DNA of 64,000 nucleotides from Phytohabitans houttuyneae (GTDB lineage Bacteria > Actinomycetota > Actinomycetes > Mycobacteriales > Micromonosporaceae). Below, piece by piece: positions 42,492 to 51,114 of this stretch. The notes below the pieces were generated by a model. It made no database searches. It saw only the letters and a list, made by a program, of their open reading frames with translations, and was not told where the DNA came from. The stretch's first letter is position 1, and each line of letters opens with the position of its first letter. The stretch spans positions 337,553 through 401,552 of the forward strand of contig NZ_BLPF01000005.1 of the NCBI RefSeq assembly GCF_011764425.1. The letters are read 5' to 3'. A program made the position numbers and the translations under genes.

Positions 42492-43814
42492 TCACGGTCG
42501 CGGCAACATTGATCGTTGGCGGGTGACGTCGGAGAGTTCGGCTTGGATCAAGGCCTCGGTGTCGCGGCTGGCGTATTCGGCGGCGAGTGCGCGGGCCCGC
42601 TGCCGGTAGGTGGGGTTCCGCAGGATGGTCTCGACGGCCGAGGCGAGGGCTGGCGTCGTGGGGGTGCCGGTGCGCAGGTTGATGCCGGCGCCGCTGGCCG
42701 CGACGCGGCCGGCGACTTCGAGCTTGTCCTCGGTGTCGCCGGCGACGACCAGAGGGATGCCGTGGGCGAGCATGAGTTGGGTTCCGCCGAATCCGCCGTT
42801 GGTGATCGCCAGGTCGACGTGGGGCAGCAGGTCGGCGTAGGGCACGTAGGTGGCCGCGCGGGCGTTGGCCGGTAGCACGCCGGAGAGCTGCGCCGGATCG
42901 GGTCCGCCGGTGGTGACCACGACGAAGACGTCTTTGTCGGCGAGAGCGTGCAGGGCGGGGCCGATCACGCGGTTCAGGTCTGAGGTGTCCACGGTGCCCT
43001 GGGTGACGTGGACTACCGGGCGGCCGGTGCCGCGGGCGGCGAGTAGCTCGTGCCACCAGGGTGGAGGTTTCTGGTTACGGATCGCGTCGTGCGCCGGTGG
43101 CGGGCCGACGAACCGCACCTGGCTGGGCAGGTCACTGCGCGGGTATTCGAAGCCGCGCACGCTGAGCTGGAGGATGCGGTCGGCCAGCCGCGGCCAGTCG
43201 AGGAAGAACGCCGGCGAGTGGGGCAGATCCATGGCGCGCAGTGTCCGGTTGAGGCGCCGCTGGTTCGGGCCGAACACGGCCCGGCGCACGAGGAGGTTCA
43301 GCAGCCGGTTGCGGACCCGGCCGGCGGCGCTCGACGAAGGGGGCAGGCCGAGGCCGAACGGTGCCGTGTCCCGGCTGGACAGGGTCAGCACGGTTATCCC
43401 GACGCTGACCACCGGCGGGCGCCGCGGTCGCGGATCCACCAGTAGTGGCAGCACGCCGAGAAAGCCGGTCTCGGCGAGCACGGCGTCGACCGGCTCGGCG
43501 TCGAGCAGCGCCCGCAACGCGTCGGCCTGCGCCCGTACCGGTTTGACGAAGGTGTGCTGCACGTCGAAGGTCAACTTGCGCAGGCCGGAGCGCGTGGTCC
43601 GGCCGGGGAACGCGGCGTCCATGTCGCGGGCGTCGTAGTCGGCCGACGCCGGCAGGGCGACGTGCTGCCCGCCCGTCGCCGCGATCGCGTCGTGGAACAG
43701 CGCTCCGGTCAGGAAACGCACCCGGTGGCCGGCCCGTACGAGTGTGGCGGCGATGTTGGCCATCGGTGCGACGTGCCCGTGCACCGGAGTGCTGGCGAGC
43801 AGATACCGGGCCAT
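42492..43814 (-). CDS. GT1-family glycosyltransferase (macrolide/UGT type)
   Basis: GT-B enzyme of 440 residues. The N-terminal acceptor domain starts with STPVHGHVAPMANIAATLV (His of the catalytic dyad). The donor-binding PSPG-like motif is YADLLPHVDLAITNGGFGGTQ with GIPLVVAGDTEDK. HVTQGTVDT starts the C-terminal domain. It transfers a sugar to a small hydrophobic acceptor; the partner molecule is unknown. It is divergent from a TetR gene with twin operators between them, a typical self-resistance or detoxification arrangement. Confidence 0.9.
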   Translation of the reverse strand: MARYLLASTPVHGHVAPMANIAATLVRAGHRVRFLTGALFHDAIAATGGQHVALPASADYDARDMDAAFPGRTTRSGLRKLTFDVQHTFVKPVRAQADALRALLDAEPVDAVLAETGFLGVLPLLVDPRPRRPPVVSVGITVLTLSSRDTAPFGLGLPPSSSAAGRVRNRLLNLLVRRAVFGPNQRRLNRTLRAMDLPHSPAFFLDWPRLADRILQLSVRGFEYPRSDLPSQVRFVGPPPAHDAIRNQKPPPWWHELLAARGTGRPVVHVTQGTVDTSDLNRVIGPALHALADKDVFVVVTTGGPDPAQLSGVLPANARAATYVPYADLLPHVDLAITNGGFGGTQLMLAHGIPLVVAGDTEDKLEVAGRVAASGAGINLRTGTPTTPALASAVETILRNPTYRQRARALAAEYASRDTEALIQAELSDVTRQRSMLPRP

Positions 43815-43847
43815 GGGGGATCCTTCCGGCCGCGAAGAGAATTTCGC

Positions 43848-43883
43848 TACAGTGGCACTGTAATTCAATACATCGATACTGTA
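43848..43883 (+). promoter_or_regulatory. Twin TetR-type operators between glycosyltransferase and TetR genes
   Basis: TACAGTGGCACTGTA (43848-43862) and TACATCGATACTGTA (43869-43883) share TACA-N7-TGTA and are centred 21 bases apart, two helical turns. They lie 34 bases before the glycosyltransferase start and 15 before the TetR start, so one repressor can close both promoters. Confidence 0.75.
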
Positions 43884-43897
43884 GGTAAACTGTCGCC

Positions 43898-44533
43898 ATG
43901 CCGACACGCGCGTACCACTCTCCGACCCGCGAGGCGCGGTCCAGCGCGACCCGTCACAAGGTGGTGGTCGCGGCACAAGAGTGTTTCGAGGAGCGCGGTT
44001 ACGTCGCCACGACGATGCGCGCCATCGCGCAGCGGGCACAGGTCTCGGTCGAGACCGTGCACCTGACCGCCGCGAAGCGCGATCTGCTGTTGGCGGCGTT
44101 CACCCTTGTCGTCACCGGCGAGGATGGACCGGGTCGGCTGCTGGAGCGTCCCGAGCCGAAGGCCATCCTCGACGACCCGGACCCGGTACGCCGGCTGCGG
44201 CGCTTGGCCGACTTCGTTACGGCACTCAACACCCGGGTAATGCCACTGTGGAGGGTGTTCGAGCAGGCGGCCGCCGCCGACGCTCAGATCGGCGTCGAGT
44301 ACGCGGACCTGATCACGCGAATGCGCAGCGAAATCCGTGACGTCCTGACGATGCTCGCCGAGCGCGGCGACCTCCGCGATGACCGACCCATCGACGAGCT
44401 GGCCGACCTGCTCTGGCTGCTGGCGCTACCCGACCAGCATTTTCGGCTCTGCGAGCAGGCCGGTTGGACCCTTGAGCGATACACGGCATGGCTCGCCGAG
44501 AGCATGCTAGACCTGCTCTTGGGCGACCGGTGA
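43898..44533 (+). CDS. TetR-family repressor
   Basis: Regulator of 211 residues. HTH region KVVVAAQECFEERGYVATTMRAIAQRAQVSVETVHLTAAKRDLLLAAF lies at about residues 21-68 (outlined). The C-terminal ligand domain (PVRRLRRLADFVTALN, WRVFEQAAAADAQI) is typical of the family. It probably represses itself and the divergent glycosyltransferase through the twin sites. Confidence 0.9.
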   Translation: MPTRAYHSPTREARSSATRHKVVVAAQECFEERGYVATTMRAIAQRAQVSVETVHLTAAKRDLLLAAFTLVVTGEDGPGRLLERPEPKAILDDPDPVRRLRRLADFVTALNTRVMPLWRVFEQAAAADAQIGVEYADLITRMRSEIRDVLTMLAERGDLRDDRPIDELADLLWLLALPDQHFRLCEQAGWTLERYTAWLAESMLDLLLGDR

Positions 44534-44673
44534 GCCGCAGTGATCATCGAGGGACTTGCTTTCGGCGGTGCGCCAGCTGCGCCTTCAGCGGGCGGCGCCC
44601 TGCCTCTCCGACGAGAAACGGGCTCGGTAAGGGTCGTGCTGCTCGTGCACACGAACACCGTGAGAAGGGCCGC

Positions 44674-45333
44674 TCAAGTCACCAGGCCGCGGCGGTACGC
44701 GTACACCACGGCCTGCACCCGGTCGCGTAGGTCGAGCTTGGTGAGGATGCGGGACACGTACGTCTTTACCGTTTCCTGGCTGATCACGAGGGCCGCGGCG
44801 ATTTCGCTGTTTGACAGGCCCTCCGCGATGAGCCGGAGCACCTCCAGCTCGCGCGGGGTCAGCGCGCCGCTGTCCGGGTCGCCTTCGGCGGGGCGGATGC
44901 GCGCCGCGTACCTGCCCACCAGCTGCCGGGTTACCTCCGGGGCCAGCAGCGCGGCGCCCGTCGCGACCGTGCGGATGCCGTTGAGCAGCTGCGCCGGTGG
45001 GGCGTCCTTGAGCAGGAAGCCGCTGGCGCCGGCGCGCAGCGCCTCGTATACGTACTCGTCGAGGTTGAACGTGGTCACCACGAGGACCTTTACCGGCTCG
45101 GGGACGCCGGCGCCGGCCAGCAGGCGGGTCGCCTCGATGCCGTCGAGCACCGGCATCCGAACGTCCATCACCACCACGTCCGGCCGGAGCCGGGCGGCCA
45201 AGCCCACCGCCGCGCGTCCGTCGCCGCACTCGCCGACGATCTGCATGTCCGGCTGGGCGTCGATGATCGTCGCGAAGCCGGCGCGGATCAGCTCTTGGTC
45301 GTCGCAGACCAGCACCCGGATCGGCGTGGTCAC
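44674..45333 (-). CDS. NarL/FixJ-type response regulator
   Basis: Two-domain regulator of 219 residues. Receiver: VLVCDDQELI (acidic pair), VVMDVRMPVLDG (phospho-Asp ~55), VVTTFN, and LKDAPP (Lys). LuxR-type HTH: LTPRELEVLRLIAEGLSNSEIAAALVISQETVKTYVSRILTKL, outlined at ~150-195. GTG at 45333 overlaps the kinase stop (GTGA). Output of the CPBP-kinase-regulator operon. Confidence 0.95.
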   Translation of the reverse strand: MTTPIRVLVCDDQELIRAGFATIIDAQPDMQIVGECGDGRAAVGLAARLRPDVVVMDVRMPVLDGIEATRLLAGAGVPEPVKVLVVTTFNLDEYVYEALRAGASGFLLKDAPPAQLLNGIRTVATGAALLAPEVTRQLVGRYAARIRPAEGDPDSGALTPRELEVLRLIAEGLSNSEIAAALVISQETVKTYVSRILTKLDLRDRVQAVVYAYRRGLVT

Positions 45334-46487
45334 GACGGGTCTCCGGCCGGGATCCGGGCCCGCACGAGAAAGCCGCCGCCGGTCTGCGCGCCGGCGCTGA
45401 AGTCGCCACCGAGGACTTTGACCCGCTCGCGAAGCCCGGTGAGGCCGCGCCCGCTGCCGCCGGGCGACGCGCTGCCGGATCCGGAGCCGTCGGTGCTGAT
45501 CTCCACGGTCGTCTGCCCTTCCCCGTGGTGAACGTGAACCCTGGTCCGGCTGCCGTGCGCGTACTTCAGCGCGTTCGTCAGCGCCTCCTGCACCACCCGG
45601 TACGCGGCCACCTCGGCGCTGCCGGTGGCCGCCGTCGGCGTACCCTCCCGGACGAACTCGACCGGCTGCCCGGCCTGCCGGGTCTGGTCGACGAGGGCGT
45701 CGAGGTCGCCGACGGAGGGCGTACGCGGGTCGCCTGTGCTGTGGTCCGGGTTGAGCAGGTCGAGCAGCTGCCGCAGGTCGCCGACGGCCCGGCGGCCGGT
45801 GCCGGTGATCGCGGTCAAGGTCTGGTCCAGCTTGTCCGGGGTGCCCGTCAGGTAGCGCGCCGCCTCGGCCTGCACGACCATCGCCGTCACGTGGTGTGTG
45901 ACGACGTCGTGCAGCTCCCGGGCGATGCGTGCGCGCTCCGCCGCACGGGTGGCCTCCTCGACATGGCGGCGGCGTTCCGCCTCGGCGGCACGGTTCTGGC
46001 GCAGCCACGCCCCGATGCCCCACGCGAGCGCCAGCATCAGGTAGAAGGTGATGAACCCGGAGATGCCCTCACCGGAGCCGAGCCGGTCGAGGGAGATCGC
46101 CAGGGGCACGTACGCCGCCGAGGCGAGACCCGCGACGAGCCAGCGGCGCCGTTCCAGGTGGGCGCCGGCGCTGATGAGCGCAATGGCCAGTCCCGTGCCC
46201 GCGACGGTGTGGTAGCTGCGGAGCTGGTCGATCGCGAATCCGAGCGACACCAGCGCGAGGCAGGCGGCCGGCCACCGACGGCGCACGGCCAACGGCAGGC
46301 ACTCCAAGGCGACGACACCGACGGTCAGCGCGTCGTACGGGCGGTCCGGGAGGTCGCCGAGCTGCGTACCCTGCCGCTCCAGGGCCGGGACCACCGCCGC
46401 GAGGGCGAGGGCCAGGGCCAACGGGAGATCCCGGACTGTGATCGGCCACTGCCGCCACAGATCCGGGAGCCTCCGGAGCCTGCTCAC
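45330..46487 (-). CDS. HisKA_3-type sensor histidine kinase
   Basis: Membrane kinase of 385 residues. Five or six N-terminal helices (~18-165) with no large external loop suggest sensing at or in the membrane. Phospho-His is in ARELHDVVTHHVTAMVVQAE (~205). The ATP lid has EALTNALKYAHG (N box) and GRGLTGLRERV (G box). GTG at 46487 overlaps the stop of the CPBP gene and its own stop overlaps the regulator, so all three are coupled. Confidence 0.95.
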   Translation of the reverse strand: MSRLRRLPDLWRQWPITVRDLPLALALALAAVVPALERQGTQLGDLPDRPYDALTVGVVALECLPLAVRRRWPAACLALVSLGFAIDQLRSYHTVAGTGLAIALISAGAHLERRRWLVAGLASAAYVPLAISLDRLGSGEGISGFITFYLMLALAWGIGAWLRQNRAAEAERRRHVEEATRAAERARIARELHDVVTHHVTAMVVQAEAARYLTGTPDKLDQTLTAITGTGRRAVGDLRQLLDLLNPDHSTGDPRTPSVGDLDALVDQTRQAGQPVEFVREGTPTAATGSAEVAAYRVVQEALTNALKYAHGSRTRVHVHHGEGQTTVEISTDGSGSGSASPGGSGRGLTGLRERVKVLGGDFSAGAQTGGGFLVRARIPAGDPS

Positions 46488-47319
46488 TGGGAGACTGTAG
46501 CCGTTGCCGGAACCTGCGCCGTGCGGCGGCGGCGCGGGACGATGTGCCCGCGGCGCTTGGCCAGCCACAGGAACACCGCGGTCAGCACCACGCCGGCCAG
46601 CACCGCGTACAGGCTGCCCTCCGGCCCGAAGGCGCCACCGCTCAGCGCGACCGGCCCCGACGTCGAGGCGTCGAGTAGCCCTTTCGACTCGCCGTTACCC
46701 GAGACCGCGACGCTGAAGATGCCGCCGGCGGCGAAGTTCCAGCCCAAGTGCAGGCCGATCGGGATCCAAAGGTTCCGGGTGGCGGCGTAACAGGCGGCCA
46801 GCATGAACCCGGCCTCGATCGCGATGGCGGTCGCACCCCACAGGGTGGCGTCCGGGTTCGCCAGGTGCATCGCGCCGAACACGACGCCGGTCAGGGCCAG
46901 AGCGATCCAGGTGCCCGTACGCTCCTCGATGATCCGGAACAGCACCCCCGGAACAGCAGCTCCTCCGCGACCGCGACGGCCGCCATGAACCCGAGCAGAC
47001 CGAGCGCTCCCATCGGCGAGCCCCAACCCTCGACGTGGTAACCGCCGAGGAAGGCGATGTTGGCGATGACGGCCGCGAACATGGCCAAGCCGATGAGCGT
47101 CCCGCGGCTCAGCTTCCCGCCCCAGCCGTCCCGACTGAGCTCGGTAGGTTCGCGGCGCTCAGTGCGACGCACGACCCACCGGTAGACGACCACGCCCAGC
47201 ACGGCCGTCACAGCGCCGATCACCAGGGTGAGGAAGAAACTGCCCTCGACGGCGGCGAGGCCCTGCCCGCCGACGAGGGCGACGGCGCCGACGGCGAGAA
47301 GCTGTTTGACGAATCGCAT
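46484..47319 (-). CDS. CPBP-family intramembrane metalloprotease (frameshift near 46947)
   Basis: Membrane protease of the Abi/CAAX type, about 278 residues once repaired. AAGGAG precedes the ATG at 47319. Motif 1 EELLFRG and motif 2 FGAMHLANPDA (catalytic Glu pair and His) are on either side of a break: one extra G in the GGGGG at 46945-46949 (minus strand) joins EELLFRG to VLFRIIEERTGTW. At least six helices. It heads the kinase-regulator operon and may cleave a membrane signal or bacteriocin-like peptide. Confidence 0.8.
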
Positions 47320-47485
47320 GATGACTCCTTCGCAGACCGCGACCGGAGCGCCGCGGACACGAAAGGAACCTATGGATTTCCGCCGCCACAATCGTCACCG
47401 TGCGGTGGACACCTGCGGGTAGCTCGCACGGGGGACAAGACCCCTCTCGACGCGTCGGCGGTTTCCTGGCGCAACCGGCGATAGC

Positions 47486-48982
47486 TCACCGCGTGAGGAG
47501 GCCTGCGGCCCTGCGGGGTTCGCCGTCCGCGTGGAGGATTTCGCCGACGACACGTTCGGCTGATTCCAGCGCCCCGTTCATCCAGGCCATCCACAGCGAC
47601 GTGTGCTCGCCGGCGAAGTGGACGCGGCCCTCGACCTGGCGCATCGCGGGGAACATCCAGCGCAGCTCGCCGGGCTGTGCCCAGGCCGTGACGCCGCCGG
47701 CCCAGGGGTCCTCCTGCCATGCCTTGTGCGCGATGCCGACGATCTGGCCGCGGATGCCGGGTAGCAGCTGCCGGAGGAGGTTGCCCATGGCGGTTACGCG
47801 GGCGTGGCCGTGTCGGGCGAACTCGAGTGCTTCGGTGTCGAGCATGTAGGCGTGGATCATGCCCAGGTGCGGGTCTGTCTGCTGTGAGCTTGTGTTCCAT
47901 ACGCGGCCGGCCATGGTGTCGGTGCCGACGAGGTTCAAGCCACCCAGTGGACCGAGCGGGTCGCGTTCCCAGAAGCGGTTGCGGGTTTGGAAGTGGCAGC
48001 GTGCGGCGGCCAGGTACCGGAGCCGGTGGATCGCCGCCATCTTGTCGGGTGAGAAGGGGGTGGCAATGTTGACGCGGCGCAGCGGCGCGAACGGCAGCGC
48101 GCACACGCAGCGGTCGGCGCGGATCTGGTGCAGGCCGCCGCGGTCGCGGTAGCCGACCGTCACGCCGGTGCGGTCCTGGGCGATCCTTAAGACCTCGCTG
48201 CGGTACCGCACGCGGTCGCCGAGGGCGGCGGCCATGGCGTAGGGGAGGCGGTCGTTGCCGCCGCGGATGCTGCCGAGGAAGGTTCCGGTGGTGAGGCTCT
48301 CGCTGGCGAACCCGGCGGCGGCGTTGACCCGCCCGATGCGGCCCTCCTGCGCGTAGAACCATTCGCGCCAGGTGGCGGACGCGCCCTGCGATCGCAGGTG
48401 TCCGGCGAACGTCGTCGCGTCGAGCTCAAGCGCTGACGGAAACGCGGCGGGCCAGCCCGGATCGAAGACGTCGCCGAGCTTGGCGAAGCCGGAGTTCAGG
48501 TAGTCGCCGAACCGCGCGGCCGGGTCCGGCTGCTCGCCCGGGGCGAAACCGGAAAGCGGCCACGGCTCGCCGGGCCGTGGCGGCAGAAACCGCCTGCCCT
48601 GCAGGTGGAAGGCGCGCGCACCGGTGTCGTACGGCGTCAGGTCGAGGCCGAACTGGCGCACGTACCGCAGCGTGTACTCGTGTGACTCGAAGATCCGGAT
48701 CGCGCCCAGCTCGGCGTGGCCGCCGCGCCGGAAGCCCTCACGCACCGTCTGGACGCGACCGCCCGGGCGGCCCTGAGCCTCCAGCACGATCACGTCGTAG
48801 CCGTGACGCACGAGGTTGTAGGCGGCACCCAGCCCGGCCAGCCCGGCACCCAGCACGACGACGCGCTTCGCGGCACCACGGCCGCTCGCGCTCGCGGCAG
48901 CGCCGTCGACCGAGTGGGTCAGTCCAAGCGCGCCCACGGCCGCGGAACCCTTCAGCAACGCACGCCGGTCCAGTCGATTCAT
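47486..48982 (-). CDS. Tat-exported flavin monoamine oxidase
   Basis: FAD-dependent amine oxidase of 498 residues. Tat signal MNRLDRRALLKGSAAVGALGL at the N-terminus (twin Arg at 6-7). FAD-binding VVVLGAGLAGLGAAYNL (~37-53), then EAQGRPGGRVQT, and the C-terminal FAD motif VEGRVHFAGEHTSLW with GALESAERV. ATG at 48982 follows GGGAGCG. It likely oxidises an amino acid or amine outside the membrane, giving peroxide and ammonia; L-amino-acid oxidases have this build. Stand-alone. Confidence 0.9.
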   Translation of the reverse strand: MNRLDRRALLKGSAAVGALGLTHSVDGAAASASGRGAAKRVVVLGAGLAGLGAAYNLVRHGYDVIVLEAQGRPGGRVQTVREGFRRGGHAELGAIRIFESHEYTLRYVRQFGLDLTPYDTGARAFHLQGRRFLPPRPGEPWPLSGFAPGEQPDPAARFGDYLNSGFAKLGDVFDPGWPAAFPSALELDATTFAGHLRSQGASATWREWFYAQEGRIGRVNAAAGFASESLTTGTFLGSIRGGNDRLPYAMAAALGDRVRYRSEVLRIAQDRTGVTVGYRDRGGLHQIRADRCVCALPFAPLRRVNIATPFSPDKMAAIHRLRYLAAARCHFQTRNRFWERDPLGPLGGLNLVGTDTMAGRVWNTSSQQTDPHLGMIHAYMLDTEALEFARHGHARVTAMGNLLRQLLPGIRGQIVGIAHKAWQEDPWAGGVTAWAQPGELRWMFPAMRQVEGRVHFAGEHTSLWMAWMNGALESAERVVGEILHADGEPRRAAGLLTR

Positions 48983-49423
48983 CGGGTCGCTCCCGCGTGT
49001 CCAGTAGGGATCGTGTGTACCCATGACGGCAACGGTGACCCCGCGACAGCCACGACCGCATCGGGAGATCGCCCATGGACCGACGGTGTAGAGCCTTAGC
49101 GGTAAGCCGGCGGTCCTTAGCACCACGCTGTCGGCACTTCGGGACTCCCGCCCGGGCACACTGCCGGCGGCTACGCGGTAGCCGCAACCGGTGGAGTCGC
49201 GCGCCGGGTTGGACATGGCCTCGGCCGACGAGGTGGAAGCCCTCTACGCGGGCGCGGCCCACCACCCCGACATGGTCTTCAACGTGCCGCGGGATCACCG
49301 CGCTTGAACGCGTCTCTGCCGTACTCCTTGCGGTATCCCACCGCCTCTCAAGCGGAGCTGCCCTCCTTACCAGGTCGCGCATGACAGGATTTCTACCGCT
49401 GTCAATCGAAGTGATGAGGGGCT
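48983..49423. other. Intergenic region with a short unplaced coding remnant
   Basis: About 440 bases. On the plus strand, 49214-49307 reads MASADEVEALYAGAAHHPDM and VFNVPRDHRA before a stop, which looks like a piece of a protein, but no family can be named. The rest holds nothing recognised; a GATGAGGGG ribosome site for the GNAT gene lies at its end. Confidence 0.4.
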
Positions 49424-50080
49424 ATGGCTACGATTCGTCTGTACCGCGAAACGGACCTTGAAGAAGTGCGTCGAATTTGCGTGCGCACCGCCAACTCCGG
49501 GCAGGATTCCACCCCGATGACGGAGATGCCAGACCTGGTTCCCGACATTTTCCTGGTGCCGTACACGGTCCACGACCCCGATTTATGTTTTGTCGTTGAG
49601 GAGGACGGCCGTGCGGTTGGCTACATCGTCGGCTGCGCGGACACGGTGAGTTTCGCGACCTGGTTTCGCGACGAGTGGGCCCCGCAGGCGGGTCGCAAGT
49701 ACCCGCAGCCGATCGAGTCGCCGAAAACCTGGGACGAGATGTGGGTCTACTGTCTGCACTTCAACTCGTACCCGCGCATGGTCATGCCAGGAATCGAGGG
49801 CTATCCGTCCCACCTGCACATCGACCTCGCACCGGAGTACCACCGGATGGGTTTGGGCCGGGAACTGATGTTGACCTACCTCGACGCTCTGAAGGCCGCC
49901 GGTGTCCCCGGCGTGCACGCTTGCGTCTCGGCAAAGAATCCCGGCGGGCTCAAGTACTACGAGGGCATGGGTTTCACGCCCATCGACGTGCCCGACCCCG
50001 CGCCGGTGGTGTGGCTGGGCCGTTCCACCGACACCAGGGACCTGACCGAGCCCAAGGTGGCCGCTGGCACGACCGACTAG
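49424..50080 (+). CDS. GNAT-family acetyltransferase
   Basis: N-acetyltransferase of 218 residues. The acetyl-CoA motif is HLHIDLAPEYHRMGLGRELMLTYLDAL (motif A, RMGLGREL ~145-152), followed by GVHACVSAKNPGGLKYYEGMGFTPI (motif B). The long insert (FRDEWAPQAGRKYPQP) and overall form resemble the C-terminal domain of O-GlcNAcase-linked GNATs. Acceptor unknown. Stops are shared tail to tail with the next gene (CTAG at 50077-50080). Confidence 0.85.
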   Translation: MATIRLYRETDLEEVRRICVRTANSGQDSTPMTEMPDLVPDIFLVPYTVHDPDLCFVVEEDGRAVGYIVGCADTVSFATWFRDEWAPQAGRKYPQPIESPKTWDEMWVYCLHFNSYPRMVMPGIEGYPSHLHIDLAPEYHRMGLGRELMLTYLDALKAAGVPGVHACVSAKNPGGLKYYEGMGFTPIDVPDPAPVVWLGRSTDTRDLTEPKVAAGTTD

Positions 50081-50934
50081 CCCGCGGTCGTACCGTCTCG
50101 CAGTAGGGCGAACGGTGCGTCGGTGGGGACGCCGTCCGGCGTGCGGCAGGCGACCACGACGAGCCCGCCGGACCCGGCGTGGTCCCGGGCCGTGCATCGG
50201 TGGTTTCCCGGGCCGAAGGCGGTCACCGTCGCGGCGCCGGCGCGCGCGTCGAGGCCGGGCAGGCGGACGAGGTACTCGCCGGTGCCGACCCGTTCCACCG
50301 TGTTGCGCGCGCCGGTGGCGTTGTACTGGAACGCGAGGTCCGGCTGGTAGAAGGGCGCGGTCGGCCGGGTGGCCCGAAGGTAGGCGCTCGGTGCGCCGGG
50401 CGGCGGCGGTGGCTGGCCCGGCGCCGTCAGCCCGAGGTGGGCGTAGGTCAGCGCGAAGGTCGCGTTCGCGGCGACGCCCGCCGGCGTCCCGCCCAGCGTG
50501 GGAGAGGCGGTGAGGGTCAGGGAACCGGTACTGAAGCAGGCCACCTCGACATCCGTACCGGGGACGTCCCGGTCCTCGATCGCCCGGACTGCGGTGACGC
50601 CGCAGTAGGCGCCGTTCGCCTCGGTGATCACCGCGACGCCGTTCGCGCCGAGGCCCGGAAGCCACACGGTGTATCGCCCGGTGCCGGTGCGTATCACGTA
50701 GTCGACGTACCCGGTGGAGTCGGTGGAGCCCGGCCCGGCCGCGTACCACGCGTGCGCGGGATGTGCCGCCACGTCGTTGACCACGTACGCATGCCCGTAC
50801 GGCGAGCTGCCGATCATCTTCACGCCCTGCGGGGGCACGGGCGGCAACGCCGCCGCCGCGGGCGCGGCGCCCCAGAGGGTGGCCAGCGTCGCTGTGACAG
50901 CCAGGGCAGCCGTGGTCACCTGTCGTCGAGTCAT
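50077..50934 (-). CDS. Secreted repeat protein of unknown function
   Basis: Exported protein of 285 residues; GGGAGGA precedes the ATG at 50934. Signal peptide ~1-32 (ALAVTATLATLWGAAPAAAA). The mature part has two similar ~110-residue halves, each with a Tyr/Asn start, GTGxYxVxLPGLxA (GRYTVWLPGLGAN and GEYLVRLPGLDAR), a late Cys pair (AYCGVT, EVACFS; HRCTAR, VACRTP) and TFALT/PFALL. A Pro-rich TAPGQPPPPPGAPS joins them. It looks like a tandem beta-domain surface protein. No family named. Confidence 0.7.
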   Translation of the reverse strand: MTRRQVTTAALAVTATLATLWGAAPAAAALPPVPPQGVKMIGSSPYGHAYVVNDVAAHPAHAWYAAGPGSTDSTGYVDYVIRTGTGRYTVWLPGLGANGVAVITEANGAYCGVTAVRAIEDRDVPGTDVEVACFSTGSLTLTASPTLGGTPAGVAANATFALTYAHLGLTAPGQPPPPPGAPSAYLRATRPTAPFYQPDLAFQYNATGARNTVERVGTGEYLVRLPGLDARAGAATVTAFGPGNHRCTARDHAGSGGLVVVACRTPDGVPTDAPFALLRDGTTAG

Positions 50935-51114
50935 CGTCGTGGTCCTCCCGTGCCGATGCGAGGGCATTCGGTTCTGTCGACATCAAGACGCACGCTGGCG
51001 CCGGCCCGGCGGTGCGGCGAGCCTTTGTGGACAGGATGGCCGCGCCCATCAAGGTGGGATCAAAGCAGCTTCAAACCGGTCGCCGCGGCGCCCGAGCACC
51101 TGGGAGGCGGATAT

